A stretch of 64,000 nt of DNA from Chryseobacterium sp. ERMR1:04 (GTDB lineage: Bacteria; Bacteroidota; Bacteroidia; Flavobacteriales; Weeksellaceae): NCBI RefSeq assembly GCF_001297705.1, contig NZ_LIRF01000008.1, forward strand, positions 682,001 through 746,000. The letters are read 5' to 3'. The stretch's first letter is position 1; each line of letters begins with the position of its first letter. Both the position numbers and the translations under genes were made by a program. Of this stretch, positions 1-7,640 are shown piece by piece. The notes under the pieces were generated by a model. The model made no database searches, was not told the DNA's origin, and worked only from the letters and a program-made list of their open reading frames with translations.

Positions 1-427
1 GGGCTTTTTCTTCATCTCTTCGGGCACCACCAATGCATGCATCAAATTCAAATTCTTCAATCGTATCTAGCAGCGTAAAGGTCTGCAACCAATTTCTACT
101 TGGAAACTTACCCTTAGGCTCTGTAAGTTTTCTTTTATGAATGGTATCTTCCACTTTTCTCACAACCAAGTCTACGTTCATTTCTGTGGCCAGCTGATCT
201 CTGAAGTCTAATACCTCCTGAAAGTTATGCCCCGTATCTACATGAACAAATGTAAAAGGAATTTTTCCATGCGGGAATGCTTTTGCTGCCAAATGCGCCA
301 AAACGATACTGTCTTTTCCCCCACTGAATAGTAAAGCTGGACGCTCAAACTGTCCCGCTACTTCCCTTAAAATATAGATAGATTCAGATTCTAACTGATC
401 TAGATAATTTAAATGATATAATGACAT
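1..427 (-). CDS. cysD: Sulfate adenylyltransferase subunit 2 (N-terminal part, runs off window)
   Basis: CysD is the catalytic subunit of ATP sulfurylase, which with the GTPase CysN makes adenosine 5'-phosphosulfate (APS) from sulfate and ATP in the cytoplasm. Reading from the ATG at 425-427, the protein begins MSLYHLNYLDQLESESIYIL and carries the ATP-pyrophosphatase P-loop SGGKDS near residue 35, followed by the FVHVDTGHNF segment typical of CysD. About 142 codons are visible; the rest lies left of the window. It starts 10 bases after the cysH stop, so the two are almost certainly co-transcribed from the promoter upstream of cysH. The family call is secure; whether cysN follows cannot be seen. 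Confidence 0.95.
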   Translation of the reverse strand, partial: MSLYHLNYLDQLESESIYILREVAGQFERPALLFSGGKDSIVLAHLAAKAFPHGKIPFTFVHVDTGHNFQEVLDFRDQLATEMNVDLVVRKVEDTIHKRKLTEPKGKFPSRNWLQTFTLLDTIEEFEFDACIGGARRDEEKA

Positions 428-437
428 ATTTTATTTT

Positions 438-1151
438 TTATTGATGAACATGTAAACCGCATTCTTTCTTATCTGCATCTTCCCACCACCAGCGGCCTGC
501 TCTGAAATCCTCTCCTTCTTTAATTGCTCTCGTGCAAGGTTCACATCCGATACTTACAAATCCTTTTTTGTGAAGATGATTATAAGGAAGGTGATGATCT
601 TTTATATAATCTGTTACCTGCTGTGTAGTCCAATGAAGAATCGGATGAAATTTGATGATCTGATGATCGGGATCCCATTCCAGCTGTGGCATTTCTTTTC
701 TTCCGGCAGAATGTTCAGACCTTAATCCAGTGACCCAAACCTTATATCCCTGAAGCGCTTTTTTCAACGGAATAACTTTTCTGATATTACAGCATGCTTT
801 TCTTTGCTCAACTGATTGATAAAATGAATCTGGCCCATTTTCTGAAACAAATTCTTGCAATAATTCTGCATCCGGATAATAAGCTTTAATCCTTTTTTTG
901 AAAAATGCTCTGGAGGAAGCCCAGGTTTCATAAGTCTGCTCAAAAAGTCTTCCCGTATCCAGCGTGAAAATATCAATATTCAGATTTTTTATCAGATGAG
1001 TCACCACCTGATCTTCATAACTGAAGCTGGTAGAAAAAATAACCTCCCCTGAAAACCTGTTTGCAAGAACTTCTAAAAAATCAGCACCGAAAGCACCCGT
1101 AGAGGCATTATCAAGCAATTTATTGTATTCTATTTTTAGAGTATTTTCCAT
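438..1151 (-). CDS. cysH: Phosphoadenylyl/adenylyl-sulfate reductase, iron-sulfur type
   Basis: This enzyme reduces activated sulfate (APS or PAPS) to sulfite with electrons from thioredoxin or glutaredoxin, the second step of assimilation after CysDN. The 237-residue protein has the PAPS-reductase core, including FSTSFSYEDQ near residue 40 and TGLRSEHSAGR near 141, and the C-terminal catalytic ECGLH motif with Cys231. It also has the cysteine pairs C120-C121 and C203/C206 that bind a [4Fe-4S] cluster in APS-type reductases; classical E. coli PAPS reductases lack them. APS as the substrate is therefore the better guess, but it is inferred. It is the first gene of the cysH-cysD unit, with an operator-like palindrome over its promoter. 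Confidence 0.93.
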   Translation of the reverse strand: MENTLKIEYNKLLDNASTGAFGADFLEVLANRFSGEVIFSTSFSYEDQVVTHLIKNLNIDIFTLDTGRLFEQTYETWASSRAFFKKRIKAYYPDAELLQEFVSENGPDSFYQSVEQRKACCNIRKVIPLKKALQGYKVWVTGLRSEHSAGRKEMPQLEWDPDHQIIKFHPILHWTTQQVTDYIKDHHLPYNHLHKKGFVSIGCEPCTRAIKEGEDFRAGRWWWEDADKKECGLHVHQ

Positions 1152-1173
1152 TGTAAATTGAAATTAACTCTTG

Positions 1174-1216
1174 CAAATATATATAAATCCTATTAATCCT
1201 ACCAAATTAGTAGGAT
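1174..1216 (-). promoter_or_regulatory. cysH promoter with overlapping Rrf2-type palindrome
   Basis: On the minus strand a perfect Bacteroidota -7 box TATATTTG lies at 1174-1181, and a TTTG -33 element at 1203-1206 sits 21 bases upstream of it. The -33 element falls in the centre of an inverted repeat, ATCCTAC (1196-1202) and GTAGGAT (1210-1216), with a seven-base spacer. An extra half-site-like TAATAGGA lies between the two promoter boxes. A dyad over -33 is what a repressor operator looks like, and the neighbouring Rrf2 protein is the obvious candidate to bind it. The promoter match is seen directly; the regulator assignment is inferred. Confidence 0.7.
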
Positions 1217-1236
1217 ATAAAAATTAAAAAAAAATA

Positions 1237-1659
1237 TCAGCTGTTTTTTATAAATGAAGTAAGCGTCGCTTCCATCATACTTTTCCTGGTCTTTTCTCTT
1301 ACAATGATTAATTCGTTTCTAAGATAGCAGGTTGCTTCATCAACACAATCGTCGCAAGCTTCATAAAAATTTAGGGAAACACAAGGAGTCAGCGCAATCG
1401 GACCCTCAAAAATACGGTAGATATCGGCTAATGAAACATCGTCTGGAGACTTCAATAAGTAATAACCTCCAGCCATTCCTTGCTTGCTGTTAACAAGCCT
1501 GGCTCGTTTCAGTTCAAGAAGAATTTGTTCTAAAAATTTTTTAGGGATATTTTCATCCTGTGCAATAATAGTGGTTGACAAAAACCCTTGATTATAGTTT
1601 TTTGCCAATCTAACCATTGCTTTTAAAGCATATTTGCAACGTTTGGACATCATATTCAT
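1237..1659 (-). CDS. Rrf2-family transcriptional regulator
   Basis: A 140-residue winged-helix regulator with the Rrf2 hallmarks: N-terminal MSKRCKYALKAMVRLAK, recognition-helix region IPKKFLEQILLELKRARLV (about residues 38-56) and the wing motif SKQGMAGGYYL. Four cysteines (C93, C102, C105, C111) sit where IscR/NsrR-like members bind an iron-sulfur cluster, although the spacing is not that of classical IscR. It lies immediately upstream of cysH-cysD on the same strand and is probably a cysteine or sulfur-status repressor like CymR, acting at the palindrome at 1196-1216. Two or three methionines at the start (1659 to about 1650) leave the exact start open. Confidence 0.9.
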   Translation of the reverse strand: MNMMSKRCKYALKAMVRLAKNYNQGFLSTTIIAQDENIPKKFLEQILLELKRARLVNSKQGMAGGYYLLKSPDDVSLADIYRIFEGPIALTPCVSLNFYEACDDCVDEATCYLRNELIIVREKTRKSMMEATLTSFIKNS

Positions 1660-1784
1660 GCAAGTTATGATAATTTATTTAATTAATGAAATCAGGGTTC
1701 GATATTAAAAAAATCAACCAATATGTTCAGGTAGAAAATCTACAGAAACATATACCAAATTTTAGATGTGAAGAATTTACATTG

Positions 1785-1792
1785 TATATTTG
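1785..1792 (+). promoter_or_regulatory. pepT -7 promoter box
   Basis: TATATTTG is an exact match to the Bacteroidota TAnnTTTG element, 20 bases before the pepT ATG. No convincing -33 TTG is visible at the usual spacing. Confidence 0.55.
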
Positions 1793-1812
1793 TTGGAAAT
1801 TTATGATATCTA

Positions 1813-3060
1813 ATGAGTACAATAGAATTCAACCAATTGTGGAAAGAAAAGTTACTGAACCGTTTTCTTAGTTATGTAAAAATATATTCAACAAGTGATG
1901 CAGAAAGTGAAACTACCCCTTCTACAGAAAGGCAGTGGGACATCGCAAAATACATTGTTGAAGAACTGAGAACAATAGGTTTAGAAGATGTTTCAATTGA
2001 TGATAACGGTTATATTATGGGCTATGTTCCCTCTAACCTAGAAAATGATGACAGACCAACTATTGGATTTATTTCGCATTATGATACTTCACCCGATTTC
2101 AGTGGTGAGAATGTAAAACCTCAGGTTTGGGAAAACTATGATGGAAATGATTTATTATTAAACCAAACAACAGGATTTACTTTATCTTCTTCAAAATTTG
2201 AAAGTTTAAAAACGTATATCGGTCAGACGTTAATTACAACAGACGGAAATACGCTTTTGGGAGCAGATGATAAAGCAGGTTGTGCAGAAATTGTAACAGC
2301 TGCAGAATATCTAATCGCAAATCCAGAAATTAAGCATGGAAGAATTGCTGTAGGATTTACGCCCGATGAAGAAATTGGAAGAGGAGCCCATAAATTTGAT
2401 GTTGCAAAATTCGGAGCAGAATTCGCTTATACGATGGACGGAAGTGAAGTTGGAGAATTAGAATATGAAAACTTCAATGCCGCTGGAGCTGTTGTGAAAA
2501 TCCACGGATTGAGTGTACACCCAGGATATGCTTTCGGAAAAATGGTAAATGCAGGTCTTTTAGCTGCTGAATTTATACAGTTACTTCCTGCTAATGAAAC
2601 TCCTGCTACGACAAAAGGTTTTGATGGTTTCTATCATTTAATGGATATTACTGCTGATATTTCCGAAGCTAAACTTCAATATATCATTCGTGATCATGAC
2701 GAAGAAAAATATGAAGCTAGAAAGAAATTTATGGCAGAAAAAATTGTTGAATTCAACCAAAAATATGGTGAAGGCACCGCTGAAGTTGAGATCAAAGAGC
2801 AATACCGTAACATGAAGCAGCAGTTTGAAGGAAAAATGCACATCATTGACCTTGCTGCAAAAGCGATGAAGGAATCTAATATTGAACCTAAAATTAAGGC
2901 AATCAGAGGGGGAACAGATGGCGCACAATTGTCATATATGGGACTTCCTTGTCCAAATATTTTTGCAGGTGGAATGAACTTCCACGGACCTTACGAATAT
3001 GTTGCTTTGGAAAGTATGGAAAAAGCAATGGAGGTTATTATTAATATTGTGAAAGCATAG
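1813..3060 (+). CDS. pepT: Peptidase T (tripeptide aminopeptidase)
   Basis: PepT is a cytoplasmic di-zinc M20B peptidase that removes the N-terminal residue from tripeptides. At 415 residues it matches the family's usual length. The metal and catalytic motifs are all present in order: ISHYDTSPDF near 85, GADDKAGCAEI near 150, FTPDEEIGRGAHKFD near 190, YTMDGSEVGELEYE, RGGTDGAQLS, and GGMNFHGPYEYV near the C-terminus. The ATG at 1813 sits 20 bases behind a TATATTTG promoter box, and the gene ends just before a strong terminator, so it appears to be a single-gene transcript. Confidence 0.96.
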   Translation: MSTIEFNQLWKEKLLNRFLSYVKIYSTSDAESETTPSTERQWDIAKYIVEELRTIGLEDVSIDDNGYIMGYVPSNLENDDRPTIGFISHYDTSPDFSGENVKPQVWENYDGNDLLLNQTTGFTLSSSKFESLKTYIGQTLITTDGNTLLGADDKAGCAEIVTAAEYLIANPEIKHGRIAVGFTPDEEIGRGAHKFDVAKFGAEFAYTMDGSEVGELEYENFNAAGAVVKIHGLSVHPGYAFGKMVNAGLLAAEFIQLLPANETPATTKGFDGFYHLMDITADISEAKLQYIIRDHDEEKYEARKKFMAEKIVEFNQKYGEGTAEVEIKEQYRNMKQQFEGKMHIIDLAAKAMKESNIEPKIKAIRGGTDGAQLSYMGLPCPNIFAGGMNFHGPYEYVALESMEKAMEVIINIVKA

Positions 3061-3084
3061 CATAAGAATTAAGCTTATATATTG

Positions 3085-3114
3085 AAATCCAGCTCGTTTG
3101 AGCTGGATTTTTTA
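3085..3114 (+). terminator. Intrinsic terminator after pepT
   Basis: A perfect 11-bp stem, AAATCCAGCTC (3085-3095) and GAGCTGGATTT (3100-3110), with a GTTT loop, followed by more T residues. It lies 25 bases after the pepT stop. Confidence 0.9.
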
Positions 3115-3148
3115 ATTACACTCACTTTGTTTTCATTATTTCACAAAA

Positions 3149-3424
3149 TTATGTCATTGTGCCATTCTTAAAATGAAAATGTTCTAACGATGCAGAAGTA
3201 AATCTTTCAATAAAGTCAGCTTCTTTCTGATATTCTTTATTTACAGTAAAAAAATTTTCTTTTATCGCCCAATCATACAGCCCCATATCTAAAGGATATT
3301 TATTTAACATTCCACTTAATGAATATTTTTTTATCCATTCTTCTGCATTTTCTAATGTTGTAAAAATCCCTGATGGGAAAGGAGATTTTTCTCCTGTAAA
3401 AACATATACTTCATTGTCTTTCAT
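3149..3424 (-). CDS. Small DUF7710-like protein
   Basis: A soluble protein of about 91 residues. It opens with VYVFTGEKSPFPSGIFTTLE and continues AEEWIKKYSLSGMLNKYPLD then MGLYDWAI. This pattern (aromatic opening, a WIxxxxLSGxLxxYPLD block, then YDWAI) matches my memory of DUF7710, a family of unknown function often found among toxin-immunity-like or contact-dependent small proteins; that link is recollection, not a search. I chose the ATG at 3422-3424 because the frame upstream offers only a TTG at 3431-3433. It is divergent from the small peptide gene at 3523, with a perfect palindrome between them. Confidence 0.75.
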   Translation of the reverse strand: MKDNEVYVFTGEKSPFPSGIFTTLENAEEWIKKYSLSGMLNKYPLDMGLYDWAIKENFFTVNKEYQKEADFIERFTSASLEHFHFKNGTMT

Positions 3425-3478
3425 ATTTCTCAATTAAACAAATAACAAATGGTTGAATTTAATTTTTTATCTTTAAAT

Positions 3479-3498
3479 AATGTAAAATATTTTACATT
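3479..3498. promoter_or_regulatory. Perfect 20-bp palindrome between divergent genes
   Basis: AATGTAAAAT (3479-3488) is followed directly by its exact reverse complement ATTTTACATT (3489-3498). It lies between the divergent genes at 3149-3424 and 3523, only 24 bases before the latter's ATG. A spacerless dyad of this size fits a dimeric regulator's operator better than a terminator. The binding protein is unknown; the TGTnA...TnACA shape resembles Crp/Fnr-family sites. Confidence 0.5.
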
Positions 3499-3522
3499 TT
3501 AACCAAATTACAAACTTTAATT

Positions 3523-3780
3523 ATGAAAAACATCAAAAAATTAGTACGAAAAGATCTTTCCAACATTCTTGGCGGAGGCGGAGGTGGTTGTCACAGTAAC
3601 GGAGATTCTGCCTATTGCTGGACAGATTGCGAATGTACCTTCGGAAAAGCATGCGAAATGAATGATGACGGAAATCCCGGACAATGTGTTTCTACCGGAG
3701 GAGGAGGTGGTTCAGGAGGAGGTGGCGGTATTCCTTACTGCGCTCCGGGAGACGATCGCTGTACGGAACAACCTTTTTAA
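3523..3780 (+). CDS. Double-glycine-leader, cysteine-rich bacteriocin-like peptide
   Basis: An 85-residue peptide precursor. Residues 1-18, MKNIKKLVRKDLSNILGG, form a class II bacteriocin-type leader ending in Gly-Gly, the cut site for C39-peptidase exporters. The remainder holds eight cysteines (C23, C32, C36, C38, C44, C55, C73, C80) and two polyglycine stretches, at 17-22 and 59-69. An even cysteine count suggests disulfide-linked mature peptide. Related 'bacteriocin-like' peptides with MKNLKKL-type leaders are common in Chryseobacterium, from memory, and their role is unsettled. No exporter or modification enzyme is encoded nearby. The gene is followed by its own terminator and preceded by a 20-bp palindrome. 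Confidence 0.75.
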   Translation: MKNIKKLVRKDLSNILGGGGGGCHSNGDSAYCWTDCECTFGKACEMNDDGNPGQCVSTGGGGGSGGGGGIPYCAPGDDRCTEQPF

Positions 3781-3787
3781 TCATTAT

Positions 3788-3817
3788 AAGTCGGAAGATT
3801 TTTCTTCCGACTTTTTT
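3788..3817 (+). terminator. Intrinsic terminator after the peptide gene
   Basis: An 11-bp perfect stem, AAGTCGGAAGA (3788-3798) and TCTTCCGACTT (3803-3813), with a TTTT loop and a T tract. It starts 8 bases after the stop and isolates the peptide gene from the downstream barrel gene. Confidence 0.9.
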
Positions 3818-3964
3818 ATTGGGATAGCCACTTTGTTGTTATCTATATACTCACTTCAAATTAAAAAGCCTTCTTATCCTATCTTCCTTACCATTCATCA
3901 AATAAAATTTCAATTCGATGCTGAGATCCGTTGTTTTGCTCAAATTTCTAACATCAATTAATTT

Positions 3965-4561
3965 ATGAAACAACAATTTTTAGCACTAAGCTCACTGTTA
4001 TTATGCATCACTTGTTCTGTTGATATTCAAGCTCAGCAGACCCCTACTTTTCACATTGGAGTAAAGGGAGGAACAAGTTTTACGAAAACATCAACGGAAT
4101 CTTCTTCCTTAAAAGGGAAATATGGTTTAGGTTATCAGGCAGGAGTGATGACAAGAATGGATATCGGAAGTCTGTATGTACAGGGAGAAGCCTTATTCAA
4201 CAAAAGAAAAACAACCTATGAAATTAAAGACGGAAGTTCTGCAAAACTAAGCTGGAGCGCCATTGACATCCCTATCGTTATAGGATACAAAGTGGTAAAA
4301 ACCAATGATTTTAATCTACGGGTATTTGCCGGCGGGGTTTATAGCTATGCTTTTAACAATAATCTATCTACCTCACAGGCTCTTCAGGAAGGCTTTAAAA
4401 AATTTGACAAATCCAATATTGGAATTACAGGAGGTTTAGGGATAGATTATAAAAACCTTACTGTTGATTTGAGATATGAAAAAGGACTTTCAAGCATCAG
4501 TAAAGACTTTAAATTTAAACCCAATAGCTTTAGCTTAGGAATAGGTTATTTTCTATTCTAA
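3965..4561 (+). CDS. Outer-membrane beta-barrel protein (PorT-like)
   Basis: A 198-residue secreted protein. The N-terminus is a clear signal peptide (MKQQFLALSSLLLCITCS to about residue 24, cleavage near QAQQ). The rest alternates polar and hydrophobic residues in short strands such as FHIGVKGGTSFTKT and GLGYQAGVMTRMDIG, and ends FSLGIGYFLF with the terminal phenylalanine typical of outer-membrane barrels. This is the general PorT/OmpW-like beta-barrel fold of Bacteroidota; a specific cargo cannot be named. The preceding gene has its own terminator, so any link with the leader peptide is only positional. A terminator follows. Confidence 0.82.
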   Translation: MKQQFLALSSLLLCITCSVDIQAQQTPTFHIGVKGGTSFTKTSTESSSLKGKYGLGYQAGVMTRMDIGSLYVQGEALFNKRKTTYEIKDGSSAKLSWSAIDIPIVIGYKVVKTNDFNLRVFAGGVYSYAFNNNLSTSQALQEGFKKFDKSNIGITGGLGIDYKNLTVDLRYEKGLSSISKDFKFKPNSFSLGIGYFLF

Positions 4562-4583
4562 AAACTTAAATTATCTTTACTTA

Positions 4584-4617
4584 TTAGAAACTGCAAAACC
4601 GCAGTTTCTAATTTTTT
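4584..4617 (+). terminator. Intrinsic terminator
   Basis: TTAGAAACTGC (4584-4594) pairs perfectly with GCAGTTTCTAA (4601-4611), followed by TTTTTT. It separates the barrel gene from the histidine kinase. Confidence 0.9.
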
Positions 4618-4640
4618 ATAAATCATCATCATCCTATCCC

Positions 4641-5711
4641 ATGACAAAACCTTTTGTTGTAAGAGAATATATTTTCACCTTTATTTTCTGGCTTGTTTTC
4701 GCTATTGTATTATGGTGTAACTTCCAGATTAACACAGAGAAATATCTGGCTATGTTCCAATCTCTTATCATCACTATAAGTTCTTTTACATTCACTCATT
4801 TTTTAACCACCAAACTTCTTCCAAAAGCATTACGACTAAAAAAAATGAAACGGTTTCTTATTCAGGCGACCCTTCTCATTCTTCTTCTGAGTTTGGTTTA
4901 TTCTGTGATATTTACTTATCTTGAAGTAGCACCTAAGACCACCCTTCCGTCTAATATATCAGGTCATTTGCCTATTTTATGGCAGGGGTTTTATATGGCT
5001 CTTCCAGCCTCTTTCCTGATTAACGGATCTGCCTGCGGTATTAAGTTTTATAAAGAACATGGAAGAATAGAGCGAGACCACATCCTTCTTCAGCAAGCCC
5101 ATTTGGAAAACCAGCTCAAACTTCTTCAGGATCAAATCAATCCACATTTGGTATTCAACATCCTGAACCATATTCATATTTTGATGAAAACAGATACGCC
5201 ACTCGCCGGATTTTTACTGATGAAGTTTTCAGATATTCTGAGATATCAGCTATATCACTGCAATCAGCCATTGGTTCCTTTAGATAAAGAAATTGAATAC
5301 CTTCAGAATCTGGTAGACGTAGAGAAATTAAGATGGGGAAATGAACTGGATGTAAAAGCATTCTGGAAAATCGATAATAAAAAGACCAATATTGCCCCCT
5401 TGTTGTTGGTCCCTTTTATTGAAAATGCATTTAAATACGTCTGCAGGCTTCCAGGGCATAAAGGGTATATTATCATCTCTTGCAAAGAAAAAAACGAAAC
5501 GCTTTCTTTCTACGTTGAAAATTCATATTCGGATATAACCGTATACAAAAAGAAAGACGGAATCGGTGGAATTGGCCTTCAGAATGTAAAAAAACGTTTA
5601 AAATTACAGTATCCTGGTTCTCACGAATTAAAAATAGAATCTGATAATCTTGTCTATAAAGTTTCTTTAACCTTACATCTTTCCGAACAAAATGATCCCT
5701 ACTATTCCTAA
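4641..5711 (+). CDS. LytS/YehU-type sensor histidine kinase
   Basis: An inner-membrane sensor kinase of 356 residues. Four hydrophobic segments lie at about 10-28, 37-58, 72-93 and 108-132, followed by a short coiled linker and the His_kinase domain. The phosphoacceptor block is QINPHLVFNILNHI with His169 (the family usually has NPHFLFN). The N-box PFIENAFKYV and the G-box GIGGIGLQNVKKRL are present in the C-terminal ATPase part. No separate periplasmic sensor domain is seen, so the signal probably acts at the membrane. The LytTR regulator follows at once and is the obvious partner. The signal is unknown. Confidence 0.92.
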   Translation: MTKPFVVREYIFTFIFWLVFAIVLWCNFQINTEKYLAMFQSLIITISSFTFTHFLTTKLLPKALRLKKMKRFLIQATLLILLLSLVYSVIFTYLEVAPKTTLPSNISGHLPILWQGFYMALPASFLINGSACGIKFYKEHGRIERDHILLQQAHLENQLKLLQDQINPHLVFNILNHIHILMKTDTPLAGFLLMKFSDILRYQLYHCNQPLVPLDKEIEYLQNLVDVEKLRWGNELDVKAFWKIDNKKTNIAPLLLVPFIENAFKYVCRLPGHKGYIIISCKEKNETLSFYVENSYSDITVYKKKDGIGGIGLQNVKKRLKLQYPGSHELKIESDNLVYKVSLTLHLSEQNDPYYS

Positions 5712-5712
5712 A

Positions 5713-6426
5713 ATGAAATGCCTGATCGTAGATGATGAACCACTTGCAAGGTTCCATCTAAAAGAGCTTGCCGATCAAATCGATTTTTTATCTGTAGAAG
5801 GTACCTGCGCCACAGCATTGGAGGCCGACTCCAAAGTAAAAGAAAGTGAAATAGACCTTCTGTTTCTGGACATTAACATGCCCTACCTGAGTGGTCTTGA
5901 ATTTTTGGAGCAGCTTGAAAATCCGCCCTTATGCATTCTTACAACAGCCTATTCTGAATATGCGTTAGAAGGATTCCGTCTGCAGGTTGCAGATTATCTT
6001 TTAAAACCCATTGCTTTTAATCGTTTTTATCAGGCTGTAAATAGGGCACAACAACAGTTTATCATCAGTGAAAAACTAAAGAAGAACAGCCCGTTGGATG
6101 ACCCCTTTCTTTATGTAAGACAATCTGATTCCTTTATTAAAGTTTCCTGGGTAGATATTTTATATGTTGAAAGTATGCAGAATTATACAAAACTTCATTT
6201 TAAGGATAAATTCCTGGTGATCCACCAAACCATGAAGGCCATAGAAGAATCTTTACCTTCCGAGCATTTTTTCAGAATACATAAGTCTTTCTTAATCAAT
6301 ATCACCCACATTGATATGATCTCCGGAGGGCGCCTGTTCATCAATAAAATAGAGCTTCCTATTTCCCGTACCCGAAAAGAAGAGCTCTTGAATCAAGTAG
6401 TATATAAGAAGTTGATCAGTAAATAG
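5713..6426 (+). CDS. LytTR-family response regulator
   Basis: A cytoplasmic regulator with an N-terminal receiver domain (MKCLIVDDEPLARFHL; phosphoacceptor Asp in LLFLDINMP, residue 53 from this start) and a C-terminal LytTR DNA-binding domain from about residue 135 (LYVRQSDSFIKVSWVDILYV, later HKSFLINI). I chose the ATG at 5713, one base after the kinase stop, because receivers of this family usually begin MKCLIVDDEP. An upstream in-frame ATG at 5692 would overlap the kinase by 20 bases and is also possible. It forms an operon with the kinase and is closed by a bidirectional terminator. Targets are unknown; the barrels on either side are candidates by position only. Confidence 0.93.
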   Translation: MKCLIVDDEPLARFHLKELADQIDFLSVEGTCATALEADSKVKESEIDLLFLDINMPYLSGLEFLEQLENPPLCILTTAYSEYALEGFRLQVADYLLKPIAFNRFYQAVNRAQQQFIISEKLKKNSPLDDPFLYVRQSDSFIKVSWVDILYVESMQNYTKLHFKDKFLVIHQTMKAIEESLPSEHFFRIHKSFLINITHIDMISGGRLFINKIELPISRTRKEELLNQVVYKKLISK

Positions 6427-6433
6427 AGAAAAT

Positions 6434-6468
6434 GTAAAGGCTGGAATATATAATCTTCCAGCCTTTAC
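6434..6468. terminator. Bidirectional terminator between convergent genes
   Basis: A 13-bp perfect stem, GTAAAGGCTGGAA (6434-6446) and TTCCAGCCTTTAC (6456-6468), between the LytTR gene and the minus-strand barrel gene. Confidence 0.85.
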
Positions 6469-6479
6469 GTTCTCTTTTC

Positions 6480-7388
6480 TTATGGCAAATTCCAACGCAA
6501 GCCCAGCGCCACATAAAATGTGCTTGTAAATCGGGGATCAGCCACGTTCTTTTCCTTAAAAATATTTTTAATCTTGCGATCGTTCTCACTGAAACTTCTG
6601 ACTAAAGTACTTCCTCCAGTAAGACGGAGTGTGAGTTGATCATTCAGTTTTATTTCCGGTCTGAGCCCTGCTGTAATCTGCTGATATCCGAACAGCATAG
6701 ATTTCCCGTCTTTATTTCTTTCCACAGACATTCCATTGAGGTTCACCACTGCTTTTAAAGTAAACTTGTCTGTAAATTGATATCCCGCATCCATTCCTTC
6801 CGGGAAATTAATGTTGAATTTAATTTTCCCATTGGTTTTCCAATCGAAATAAATCCACGGCAGAATCATCGGAACTCCAAAAGCCGTTGTTAAAACCGGA
6901 CCTCCCCCCAAGGCAAGATTTGGATTAAAATGCCTGATAAATAATATTCCTCCCTGTCCCAGAACATCATTAAAATCTATTTTTTCAAGATCGGTATACA
7001 CTCCTACCGATGCAGTCATCATCATACTCCACTTTTTTCCTAAAGGTCGCATATGCTGTATTCCGACCTGCGCATTCAGCATTTCAGTTGGAAACAATTG
7101 GGTTTCGTAATTTTTGTGATTCATTTTCGCATAGGAGCCTCCAACTAGCATGGACCATGATTTTATTTTACCGTCGCTATTCTTTTTTACGGATAACGGA
7201 ATACTCAGATTCAGATCTACTCTTTTAAAATCACTTTTGGAATCTGTTTTTACACTGTCTTCCGGACGGACATAATTAGAGAATGGAATATACTCTGTTT
7301 TCAACTCTGCAGATATGCCTGTCTGAGCATTGATCCAATATCCTAAAGGCAACAGACAGCAGACAGCTGTCAGAAGGTTTCTCTTCAT
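6480..7388 (-). CDS. Outer-membrane protein, DUF6268-like
   Basis: A 302-residue exported protein with signal peptide MKRNLLTAVCCLLPLGYW (cleavage near NAQTG). The body is made of amphipathic beta strands: ISAELKTEYIPFSNY, WSMLVGGSYAKMNH, WSMMMTASVGVYTD, TLRLTGGSTLVRSF, and it ends STFYVALGLRWNLP. This resembles the DUF6268 family of Bacteroidota outer-membrane proteins of unknown role; the family name is from memory. It converges on the LytTR pair and has no other gene in its transcript. Membrane location is well supported, function unknown. Confidence 0.78.
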   Translation of the reverse strand: MKRNLLTAVCCLLPLGYWINAQTGISAELKTEYIPFSNYVRPEDSVKTDSKSDFKRVDLNLSIPLSVKKNSDGKIKSWSMLVGGSYAKMNHKNYETQLFPTEMLNAQVGIQHMRPLGKKWSMMMTASVGVYTDLEKIDFNDVLGQGGILFIRHFNPNLALGGGPVLTTAFGVPMILPWIYFDWKTNGKIKFNINFPEGMDAGYQFTDKFTLKAVVNLNGMSVERNKDGKSMLFGYQQITAGLRPEIKLNDQLTLRLTGGSTLVRSFSENDRKIKNIFKEKNVADPRFTSTFYVALGLRWNLP

Positions 7389-7611
7389 AATTTAAACTTT
7401 ATGCAAAGAGAGCCTATTGCTTATTTTTTACAAAAATTACTTGATTAAGTGTTTGAATAGTATGACCAAAAGAAAAAACGGAAGGATGATGTCAATTTTA
7501 TTGTACTTTTTTTTAGAAATAAAGGTAAAATATAAAGCCTATCAAACATGAAATCATACATACGTCCCATGGCAAAATAGGTAATATTCAAGATCAAGTA
7601 CAATTATCCAT

Positions 7612-7619
7612 TATATTTG
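7612..7619 (+). promoter_or_regulatory. Acyltransferase -7 promoter box
   Basis: An exact TATATTTG element ending 21 bases before the ATG at 7641. Confidence 0.55.
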
Positions 7620-7640
7620 CGCTTTAATTAAATTCATTGA

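Noticed and set aside
1686-1871. 61-codon plus-strand frame upstream of pepT
   Set aside because: It overlaps the pepT promoter box and the pepT start in another frame and has no coding character.
3662-3961. 99-codon plus-strand frame overlapping the peptide gene
   Set aside because: It reads through the terminator hairpin of the leader-peptide gene in another frame; the leader-peptide frame has the meaningful pattern.
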